A stretch of DNA of 18,213 bases. Source: Lachnospiraceae bacterium UBA7729 (GTDB lineage: Bacteria; Bacillota; Clostridia; Lachnospirales; Lachnospiraceae). The number at the start of each line of letters is the position of its first letter. Positions within the stretch are counted from its first letter, which is position 1. The DNA lies in assembly GCA_002482005.1 (NCBI GenBank), contig DLFD01000048.1:48362-66574 (forward strand). Reading direction: 5' to 3'. Of the stretch, positions 6,946 to 12,608 are shown piece by piece. The position numbers and the translations under genes are program-made. The notes below the pieces were generated by a model that was given only the letters and a program-made list of their open reading frames with translations, was not told where the DNA came from and did no database searches.

Positions 6946-8267
6946 GTATCCTTGAATCCGCCCCCCTGAGAGGAGTTGACAACAAAGGAAGCCGGATTTC
7001 TGGTAAACCTGGTCAAGCCGCTCTTCCAGACGACCGGTTCGTCGTCCATGAGCACGAACGCTCTCAGATCGGCTTTCCTCGATACGATATTTCCTTCATC
7101 GTAGAGGTCCAGATCCTGGAAGTCGATGACTTCCTGGGCAATGAATCTTCTCGGCTCTTTCTGGATCAGCTTCTTGAAGGCATCCTGTTTTTCAGCGTCC
7201 ATATCCTTGCCGAAGAAGACGCCGTAGCCGCCGGCCTCGGCGACGTCCTTGATGACCAGCCTGCTGAAATTCAGAAGCACATAATCGCGGTCCTTCTCGT
7301 AATAGACAAGATAGGTCGGGGCATTCGGGATGATCGCATCCTCGCCCAGATAATACCGGATCATCTTCGGAACAAAGTAATAGATCCCCTTGTCGTCGGC
7401 AACTCCGTTTCCCGGAGCGTTGAGCAGGGCGACGCCGCCCTTCCGGTAGACATCGAAGATATGCGGCACGCCGATCACCGATTCCGGGTTGAAGTTCATG
7501 GGATCGAGGTATTCGTCTGAGATCCTTCTGTAGACAGCCCCGACACGCTCGCGGTTGCCCTCGACATCGCGGAAATACAGCCCGTCCCGCTCGACAAACA
7601 GGTCGCTGCCGTCCGTGAGGTGGGCCCCGATCTTCTCGGCAAGGTAGGAATGCTCAAAGTAGGCTGCATTGAACCGCCCCGGAGTCAGGATCACATTCAG
7701 ACCGCCCCGGTTCACATGGTCCATGGTCCGTCTCAGCAGCTCCGCATAATTTCGATTATCTTCGATATGAACATTCTCGAAGGTCTGAGGCGTCGCCTTT
7801 CTCATCAGGTCCCGGGCGATCATCGGATACGAAGCGCCGGACGGGATCCGGAGATTGTCTTCCAGGATGTACCACTGGCCATCCTTGCCCTTGACCAGAT
7901 CGATACCGGAGATGTGAGAAAAGATCCCTTCCGGCGGGACAAAGCCATCGCACTGGGCAAGAAAGCCGCTGCCTGCGTAGACAAACTCCTCCGGGACCAC
8001 TCCATCCTTAAGGATCTGTTTCTTCGTATAGATGTCCTTCAGGAACAGGTTGAGCGCCGTCACGCGCTGTTTCAGGCCTTTTTCCAGGACCGCAAACTCA
8101 TCTTTCTCGATCACGCGCGGGATCGGATCATACGGAAAAAGCTGTTCTTTGAATGTTCCGTTCTTGTAGATCCCGAATTTCACGCCATAGCGGGCAAGAA
8201 GCTGATTGATCTTCCTGCTGTGCTGTCCGAGGTTCCTCCGGAACAGCTCCTTCTCCTGAATATCCAT
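6930..8267 (-). CDS. Circularly permuted ATP-grasp amidoligase (type 2, COG2308)
   Basis: The protein has 445 residues, the usual family length. Diagnostic segments in order: CDGFVPPEGIFSHISGIDLV (106-125), ILEDNLRIPSGASY (134-147), AVYRRISDEYLDP (244-256), NAPGNGVADDKGIYYFVPKM (283-302), VIKDVAEAGGYGVFFG (338-353), RFIAQEVI (374-381) and NSSQGGGFKDTWVL (431-444). The glycine-rich and acidic segments correspond to nucleotide and magnesium binding in ATP-grasp enzymes. By family knowledge it ligates a carboxylate to an amine at the expense of ATP, through an acyl-phosphate. The actual substrates are unknown. CAGGAG lies 7 bases before the ATG. The gene starts 12 bases after the kinase-like gene and overlaps the alpha-E gene, so it belongs to that operon. 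Confidence 0.93.
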   Translation of the reverse strand: MDIQEKELFRRNLGQHSRKINQLLARYGVKFGIYKNGTFKEQLFPYDPIPRVIEKDEFAVLEKGLKQRVTALNLFLKDIYTKKQILKDGVVPEEFVYAGSGFLAQCDGFVPPEGIFSHISGIDLVKGKDGQWYILEDNLRIPSGASYPMIARDLMRKATPQTFENVHIEDNRNYAELLRRTMDHVNRGGLNVILTPGRFNAAYFEHSYLAEKIGAHLTDGSDLFVERDGLYFRDVEGNRERVGAVYRRISDEYLDPMNFNPESVIGVPHIFDVYRKGGVALLNAPGNGVADDKGIYYFVPKMIRYYLGEDAIIPNAPTYLVYYEKDRDYVLLNFSRLVIKDVAEAGGYGVFFGKDMDAEKQDAFKKLIQKEPRRFIAQEVIDFQDLDLYDEGNIVSRKADLRAFVLMDDEPVVWKSGLTRFTRNPASFVVNSSQGGGFKDTWVLA

Positions 8268-8279
8268 AATCTTCTCCTG

Positions 8280-8888
8280 TCAGATTCCCAGAACTGTCTT
8301 CGCGGATGCGACGATCAGCTCAGCCGTCTTGTCCACTCCGAACCTGGAGCTGTCGAGGATAATGTCGCAGTCCGTGTATTCGGAGATCCCTTCGAGATTC
8401 TTCACGTACCGTCTTCTGTATCTGGCACGTGCCAGATCGACGTCATGGATCATACGCTCTGCTTCGCTGCTCTTCAGGTGCAGCTGTTCCACACAATTGT
8501 TCAGTCTCGCCTCGTAAGGCGCCCGGATGTAGAAGGAGAGTCTTCTTTTCTTCTCCTTCAGGACATATTCCGCGCATCTCCCGACGATGATGCAGTCCTG
8601 CTTTGCCGCGCAGTCCCTTATGATGCTGCTCTGCACTTCAAAGATCTCATCCTCGATGGACTGCGGCGCGATGCCGAGCGGAAACTTCATATAATAGTAT
8701 GCATTCTTCCTGGCCGTTTCCTCCCGGTCGCCGATCTCAGATGCCAGAAGGCCCATCCGCTTCGAGGTCTCCTCGACGATATCCCTGTCCATAAAATAGA
8801 TGCCAAGCATCTTCGCGGTCTTCTGGGCGATCGGGCGGCCGAGGCTGCCGAACTGTCTGGATATGGTGATGACAAAGTGTTCTGACAT
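8280..8888 (-). CDS. Cytidylate kinase-like family protein (AAK26 type)
   Basis: I start this at the ATG at 8888 (202 residues) because AGGAAG precedes it and the family signature ITISRQFGSLGRPIAQK begins at residue 7. A GTG at 8951 would add 21 unrelated residues starting next to the tandem repeats. Further features: YFMDRDIVEETSK (31-43), IIVGRCAEYVL (100-110), FYIRAPYEARL (119-129) and a basic RARYRRRYVKN stretch. The fold is that of P-loop nucleoside monophosphate kinases, but this family lacks known substrates, and its P-loop is looser than in true cytidylate kinases. It precedes the ATP-grasp gene by 12 bases and is probably the first gene of the module. It could phosphorylate a module intermediate; that is speculation. 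Confidence 0.85.
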   Translation of the reverse strand: MSEHFVITISRQFGSLGRPIAQKTAKMLGIYFMDRDIVEETSKRMGLLASEIGDREETARKNAYYYMKFPLGIAPQSIEDEIFEVQSSIIRDCAAKQDCIIVGRCAEYVLKEKKRRLSFYIRAPYEARLNNCVEQLHLKSSEAERMIHDVDLARARYRRRYVKNLEGISEYTDCDIILDSSRFGVDKTAELIVASAKTVLGI

Positions 8889-8956
8889 GGCTCTTCCTTT
8901 CGGCTCACACGGCCTTTTCTGTGATGATTCCATCTCGATTTTCTTTTTCACGCGGC

Positions 8957-9070
8957 CTTCACGCGGTCATGCCGTCTTCACGCGGTCGCGCGGCCTTCAC
9001 GCGGTCATGCAATCTTCACACGGTCGCGCGGCCTTCATGCGATCACGCGGTCTTCACACGGTCACGCAAT
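8957..9070. repeat. Six tandem copies of a 19-bp repeat
   Basis: Six consecutive 19-base units, beginning at 8957, 8976, 8995, 9014, 9033 and 9052, each start CTTCAYRCGRTC. Example units are CTTCACGCGGTCGCGCGGC and CTTCACGCGGTCATGCAAT. A degenerate partial copy precedes them (8947-8956). The last unit overlaps the final codons and stop of the permease gene. The array fills most of the 173 bases between the permease and the kinase-like gene. There are no spacers, so it is a tandem repeat rather than a CRISPR array. No promoter consensus is visible in it. Confidence 0.9.
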
Positions 9071-9802
9071 CTTCTTCTGTGTCCTTCTCACGATCATCGA
9101 CAGGGTGAAGTCGATCACGAAGTAGACCATGAATGCAAATCCGAACAGAATAAAGACATCGGTTACATTGACCTGGTTCAGCCCGTTGTACTGCCATGCT
9201 CCCGACAGGACCTGCCTGGTCCTCGCCATCAGCTCGATCACCGCGATGTTGGCGATGTAGGAAGAATCCTTGATCGTGGTGATGACCTGTCCGAGCAGGG
9301 TCGGCACGATCTTGTGGTAGACCTGAGGCAGGATGATGTAGATCATGACCGCCGGAGCCGAGAAGCCCTGCGAGTATGCTGCCTCAAACTGTCCCTTCGG
9401 GATCGCGTTCAGGCCTCCTCTGACGATCTCCGCGATGTTGGAGGACTCAAAGAAAGTCAGTGCGACAATTCCCTTGAAGAGAAGTCCCACCTCAACGCTG
9501 GACAGCCCCATCAGCGGGACCTGAAAGATCTTCGGTGTCTGGACGAAGACCAGGCAGATGAAGATCCACAAAAGCAGCGGCGTGTTGCGGAAGACTTCGA
9601 TATAGATCGCGGCAAGCCTCCCGAGGATCGCATACTTCCCATGGCTGAGATAGTTGCGCATGATCGCGAGGATATAGCCGAACACGATGCCGATGATGAC
9701 CGCAACCGCCGATATGATGAGGGTAAATGCGACTCCCCTCATCAGATAGATGAGGATATTGACATTTTTCAGTATGGACAGACTGCCTTCTAGTTCTCTC
9801 AT
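9062..9802 (-). CDS. Polar amino acid ABC transporter, permease (HisM/GlnP family)
   Basis: This 246-residue integral membrane protein has about five transmembrane segments. RNTPLLLWIF (72-81) is the classic motif of the family, and the cytoplasmic EAA loop EAAYSQGFSAPAVMIYIILPQ begins at residue 140 and docks on the ATPase. It should form a heterodimeric channel with the permease encoded just upstream. AGGA and GGAGG precede the ATG. The gap to the other permease is 56 bases and contains a duplicated TCCGGATGAA (9814-9823, 9835-9844). The stop codon lies inside the last copy of the 19-bp tandem repeat, so repeat expansion may have reached the gene's end. Substrate cannot be read from the permease; polar or aromatic amino acids are candidates. 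Confidence 0.92.
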   Translation of the reverse strand: MRELEGSLSILKNVNILIYLMRGVAFTLIISAVAVIIGIVFGYILAIMRNYLSHGKYAILGRLAAIYIEVFRNTPLLLWIFICLVFVQTPKIFQVPLMGLSSVEVGLLFKGIVALTFFESSNIAEIVRGGLNAIPKGQFEAAYSQGFSAPAVMIYIILPQVYHKIVPTLLGQVITTIKDSSYIANIAVIELMARTRQVLSGAWQYNGLNQVNVTDVFILFGFAFMVYFVIDFTLSMIVRRTQKKIA

Positions 9803-9858
9803 TCTTTCCTGCCTCCGGATGAAAACTGTGATGGTCCGGATGAATTGCCCCCTATGGA

Positions 9859-10572
9859 TCAGGCCGCTTTGGCTGCAGTCACCGCGGCTGCCATCTCCTT
9901 CCTCTTAAGCCGCATCTCCCAGCTCGTCGCCAGGCGGGAAAGCGGGTAGCACATGAGGAAAAACAGGACTCCGCAAAGCAGATATGCGGGCGAGTATGCG
10001 CCTCCCGTCTTCTCACCGGTGACGAAACTGTAGGTGACGGAGATCAGGTCCATGCCGCCCACGATGTAGAGGCAGGACGTGTTCTTGAACAGATTGACGA
10101 CCTGATTGACCATCGGAGGGAGGATGATCTTGATCGTCTGCGGAAGGATGACGTAGCGCATGCTCTCCATGTAGGTGAAGCCCTGCGACTGCGCCGCCTC
10201 AAACTGTCCTTTCGGAATGGAGCCGATCCCGGCATGGAAAACCTCTGCCATGTAGGCCCCGTGATAGATCCCGAGGGCGATGATGCCCGTCGGGACGATG
10301 CCGATCGAGTGCCCCGAGAAAGCCAGGGCATAGTAGATGAAACACATCTGAAGAAGGATCGGCGTATTCTGGATAAACTCAATGTAGATCCCGGCGATCA
10401 CGCGAAGCCCTCTGATCCGGCCGGTCTCCATCAGGCCGAAGACAAGCCCCAGCGCCAGCGCCAGCAGAATTCCGAGCAGGGCGGTCAGCAGTGTATTGCC
10501 GAGCCCCGTCAGAAACCCCATCCGGAAGCCCCATACCTTGGACCATGCATAGGCTGAAAAAAGACCACCCAT
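9859..10572 (-). CDS. Polar amino acid ABC transporter, permease (HisQ/GlnP family)
   Basis: The 237-residue protein has an amino-terminal membrane segment followed by QNTPILLQMCFIY (68-80), the family signature, and an EAA loop beginning EAAQSQGFTYMESMRYVILPQ at residue 125. A basic, alanine-rich tail (RLKRKEM onward) lies in the cytosol. It is the second half of the channel with the permease downstream. AAGGAG lies about 9 bases before the ATG. It follows the binding protein gene by 81 bases; that gap holds a stem-loop (10600-10629) that could set relative expression. Family assignment is firm; substrate is not. Confidence 0.92.
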   Translation of the reverse strand: MGGLFSAYAWSKVWGFRMGFLTGLGNTLLTALLGILLALALGLVFGLMETGRIRGLRVIAGIYIEFIQNTPILLQMCFIYYALAFSGHSIGIVPTGIIALGIYHGAYMAEVFHAGIGSIPKGQFEAAQSQGFTYMESMRYVILPQTIKIILPPMVNQVVNLFKNTSCLYIVGGMDLISVTYSFVTGEKTGGAYSPAYLLCGVLFFLMCYPLSRLATSWEMRLKRKEMAAAVTAAKAA

Positions 10573-10599
10573 AAACCCTGCTCCTTTCAGAACTTACAG

Positions 10600-10629
10600 G
10601 GGGACAGGCCAGCTTCACGGCCTTTCCCC
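10600..10629 (-). other. Stem-loop between binding-protein and permease genes
   Basis: GGGGACAGGCC and GGCCTTTCCCC pair over 11 bases with one mismatch around an 8-base loop. It lies directly after the binding protein stop on the minus strand and is not followed by a T-run, so it is more likely an mRNA-stabilising or processing structure than a full terminator. Such structures are known to raise binding protein levels relative to permeases. Its 5' portion overlaps the ACAGGGGGACAGG motif shared with the element at 5304-5393, so it may be a remnant of that repeat family. Confidence 0.5.
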
Positions 10630-10653
10630 TTTTCAGCATACATATCTGTCAGC

Positions 10654-11553
10654 TCAGTCGAGATTATTGTCCTTGATCAGCTGATCGATGGTTCCGTCCT
10701 TCAGGAATTTCTGGATCTCTGCCTCACAGTAAGCGGAGAAGTCCGAATCCTTCGTCGTCGCGATGCCGTAATTCTGCGGCGCGAATTCTTCCTTGATGTA
10801 GTCGCGGTCATCGGTGTGGTAGATAGCCAGGATGGACTTATCCACGCAGAAGGCGTCGACTTCTCCTGCCGTAAGAGCGGTGGAGATGGTTGGGTAATCA
10901 TCGTACTGACGGAATGTCACATCGCCCTTCCAGGTAGCCGGGTCAAAGGATGCCGCGTCGTACTCGGAAGCGTCGATCACGCTGTTGTCGACCATTGCCT
11001 GAAGCAGGGACGCCGCGGAGGTGGAGCCCGAAGATACGCCGACGGTCTTGCCGACCAGGTCTTTCAGTTCGGTGATACCGGAATCCTTCTCTACCAGAAC
11101 GCCGACATGGTCTTCATAGTAAGGAGTCGTGAAGTCCCAGCTCTTCTTTCTTTCGTCTGTGATGGTAAATGTGGCAAGCACGCAGTCGATATCGCCCGAG
11201 TCGAGCAGCTCCGTCCTCGTGGCTGCTGTTACGGTCGTGAATTCCGGCTCTACGCCCAGGTCCTTCGCGATATCCTCTGCAATGGAGATCTCCATGCCGG
11301 AGTACTCGCCCGTGATGGTATCCTGGAAACCGAAACCCTTGACGGCATTCTTGACGCCGACCCTGAGCTTTCCGCTGTCGATGATCTTCTGGGTGTCCGG
11401 TCCGATCGTGGCTTCCGCCTCCGTGCCGGCCTCGGTAGACGCCTCGGTCTCACCGGCAATGGCCGGGACCGCCATGACGGAAACTGCCATAGCTGCTGCC
11501 GCCGCCATCGCCATTGCTTTTCCTGCAAATGTTCTTCCGAAGTACTTTCTCAT
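10654..11553 (-). CDS. Amino acid ABC transporter substrate-binding protein (family 3)
   Basis: The 299-residue protein starts with a signal peptide: MRKYFGR, a hydrophobic alanine/methionine-rich core, and a likely signal peptidase I site after AIA (residue 33). The mature protein begins with an acidic, low-complexity linker (about 34-50), then the two-lobe type II periplasmic-binding fold: LRVGVKNAVKGFGF, then ATRTELLDSGDIDCVLATFT and ITDERKKSWDFTTPYYED (131-148), typical of glutamate/aspartate/glutamine-type receptors. There is no lipobox cysteine, although in Gram-positive bacteria these proteins are normally lipoproteins. It may be held by an uncleaved signal or be released. AAAGGAGGAG is a strong ribosome binding site. 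Preceded by the ATPase gene and followed by permeases in one operon. Confidence 0.92.
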   Translation of the reverse strand: MRKYFGRTFAGKAMAMAAAAAMAVSVMAVPAIAGETEASTEAGTEAEATIGPDTQKIIDSGKLRVGVKNAVKGFGFQDTITGEYSGMEISIAEDIAKDLGVEPEFTTVTAATRTELLDSGDIDCVLATFTITDERKKSWDFTTPYYEDHVGVLVEKDSGITELKDLVGKTVGVSSGSTSAASLLQAMVDNSVIDASEYDAASFDPATWKGDVTFRQYDDYPTISTALTAGEVDAFCVDKSILAIYHTDDRDYIKEEFAPQNYGIATTKDSDFSAYCEAEIQKFLKDGTIDQLIKDNNLD

Positions 11554-11578
11554 AACCGTCTCCTCCTTTTCTTTCTCA

Positions 11579-11597
11579 CCTGCCGGCCTTCGGCAGG
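11579..11597 (-). other. Stem-loop between transporter ATPase and binding-protein genes
   Basis: CCTGCCG and CGGCAGG form a perfect 7-bp stem with a 5-base loop in the 72-base gap between the ATPase stop and binding protein start. The minus-strand continuation is purine-rich (GAGAAAGAAAAGGAGGAG), with no T-run. It could be a processing site that protects the binding protein mRNA; this is inferred only from position. Confidence 0.4.
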
Positions 11598-11625
11598 CTT
11601 ACCTGCATCTTCCGCTTTTTTCAGA

Positions 11626-12363
11626 TCAGCGGATGATCTTGCCCAGAAATTCCTGCACTCTCGGGCTATCGGGATGGGTGAAGAAGTGTTCAGGTGTCCC
11701 CTCTTCGATGATGCGCCCATCCTCCATGAAAACGATCCGGTCGGCAACCTGCTTCGCGAATCCCATTTCATGCGTGACAACTACCATGGTGATGTTGTCC
11801 TCCTTTGCCAGGCGGACCATCACGTCCAGAACTTCCTGGATCGTCTCGGGATCCAGTGCACTCGTCGGCTCGTCGAACAGGATGATCGGAGTCTTCACAC
11901 ACAGAGCCCGCGCGATCGCGATCCTCTGCTGCTGTCCTCCGGAGAGGGCGATCGGATAGACATCCGCCTTGTCCCGGAGTCCGACCACATCCAGATAGTG
12001 GTATGCGGTCTCCTCCGCCTGCCCCTTCGATATGCCATGGAGCTTCATTGGCGCCAGAGTAAGATTCTTCAGTACTGTAAGATGCGGATACAGATTGAAC
12101 TGCTGGAACACCATGGAGATCTTCTCCCGGATAATCCTTCTGCAGTTTTTCTCCGTCATGAGCTCCCCATCGATGGAAACCTTGCCGCTGGTAGGTTTTT
12201 CAAGGAAGTTCATGCAGCGGACCGTCGTTGACTTTCCGGAACCGGAAGGTCCGATGATGACCAGCTTCTCGCCCTTCTTCACCTCCAGATTCACATCCTT
12301 CAGGACATGAAGATCGCCGAAACTCTTGTTCACCATCTCCATCTTGATCGCGATATCACTCAT
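11626..12363 (-). CDS. Polar amino acid ABC transporter ATP-binding protein (GlnQ family)
   Basis: From the ATG at 12363 the protein has 245 residues. All ATPase motifs are intact: Walker A GPSGSGKST (38-46), Q-loop at Gln87 in FQQFNLYPHLTVLKN, signature LSGGQQQR (140-147), Walker B ILFDE (161-165), the D-loop SALDPE and switch His198 in VVTHEMGFA. It drives amino acid uptake from the inner membrane face with the two permeases. An ATG five codons upstream (12378) is possible, but GGAGAAGAGG is better placed for 12363. It is the first gene of the importer operon, downstream of a leader with promoter, short ORF and terminator. Confidence 0.94.
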   Translation of the reverse strand: MSDIAIKMEMVNKSFGDLHVLKDVNLEVKKGEKLVIIGPSGSGKSTTVRCMNFLEKPTSGKVSIDGELMTEKNCRRIIREKISMVFQQFNLYPHLTVLKNLTLAPMKLHGISKGQAEETAYHYLDVVGLRDKADVYPIALSGGQQQRIAIARALCVKTPIILFDEPTSALDPETIQEVLDVMVRLAKEDNITMVVVTHEMGFAKQVADRIVFMEDGRIIEEGTPEHFFTHPDSPRVQEFLGKIIR

Positions 12364-12385
12364 AAACCTCTTCTCCATCCTTCCC

Positions 12386-12502
12386 TCAGAGTCCTGCCCC
12401 AGGAGGTAAGAAAAAAGGCGCCGCGGAAGTACTTCTCTTCCGCGACGCCTTTGTCTTCTCGAAATTCCAGTAATAATTACGATTGGTTATTGTGTAAATC
12501 AT
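12386..12502 (-). CDS. Candidate leader peptide with aromatic codon cluster
   Basis: A 38-codon ORF starts about 15 bases after the predicted transcription start of the importer operon. Codons 8-14 encode RNYYWNF, with Tyr, Tyr, Trp and Phe within five residues, just before the 5' arm of the terminator hairpin. The rest (EKTKASRKR onward) is read through the hairpin, and the stop lies between the hairpin and the ATPase gene. The ribosome binding site is weak (AAAG about 10 bases upstream). Aromatic-rich short ORFs in front of terminators are the hallmark of ribosome-mediated attenuation (trp and phe leaders). Unlike those, this ORF continues past the terminator and no clear antiterminator pairing is seen. 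It may alternatively be a chance ORF. Confidence 0.45.
   Translation of the reverse strand: MIYTITNRNYYWNFEKTKASRKRSTSAAPFFLPPGAGL
12411..12452 (-). terminator. Intrinsic terminator in the importer leader
   Basis: CTTCCGCGACGCCTTT (12437-12452) and AAAGGCGCCGCGGAAG (12414-12429) pair at 15 of 16 positions with a 7-base loop. On the minus strand the hairpin is followed by six T (12411-12416), a textbook intrinsic terminator. It lies downstream of the promoter at 12524-12551 and upstream of the first importer gene, so it should act as an attenuator as well as ending readthrough from the CoA transferase gene. No promoter is visible in the 48 bases between it and the ATPase start. Confidence 0.85.
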
Positions 12503-12510
12503 AATTATTA
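12471..12510 (-). promoter_or_regulatory. AT-rich dyad at the start of the importer leader RNA
   Basis: TAATAATTACGAT (12471-12483) and ATCATAATTATTA (12498-12510) are inverted repeats matching at 12 of 13 positions with a 14-base spacer. In the RNA this would fold into a stem that hides the leader ORF start codon and its Tyr codons. At the DNA level it could equally be an operator just downstream of the promoter. It precedes the terminator hairpin, giving two successive structures. Confidence 0.5.
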
Positions 12511-12523
12511 TCTTTATGAAGAC

Positions 12524-12551
12524 ATTATACTCAATATTTTATTGTTTTCAA
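12524..12551 (-). promoter_or_regulatory. Sigma-A promoter of the amino acid importer operon
   Basis: On the minus strand, TTGAAA (12546-12551) is followed by a 16-base spacer and a perfect TATAAT (12524-12529), within a strongly AT-rich stretch (about 12460-12610). The predicted start is near 12517, giving a leader of roughly 150 bases before the ATPase gene. It is the best sigma-A match on this strand in the window. Confidence 0.75.
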
Positions 12552-12608
12552 GCACTAAACTTAGAACAACTGCTCTTTTCTTTCTGCAAATTTCTTCGGA
12601 ATCTGTCC

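Noticed and set aside
8280..8888. Broken P-loop in the cytidylate-kinase-like protein (GSLGRPIAQK)
   Set aside because: Relaxed P-loops are common in this kinase-like family, so it is not evidence of inactivation.
8889..8951. GTG at 8951 as start of the kinase-like protein
   Set aside because: It would add 21 residues unlike the family; the ATG at 8888 has AGGAAG in front of it and is followed within 7 residues by the family signature.
8957..9070. Short repeats that might be a CRISPR array
   Set aside because: The 19-base units are contiguous with no spacers and vary in sequence; no cas genes are present.
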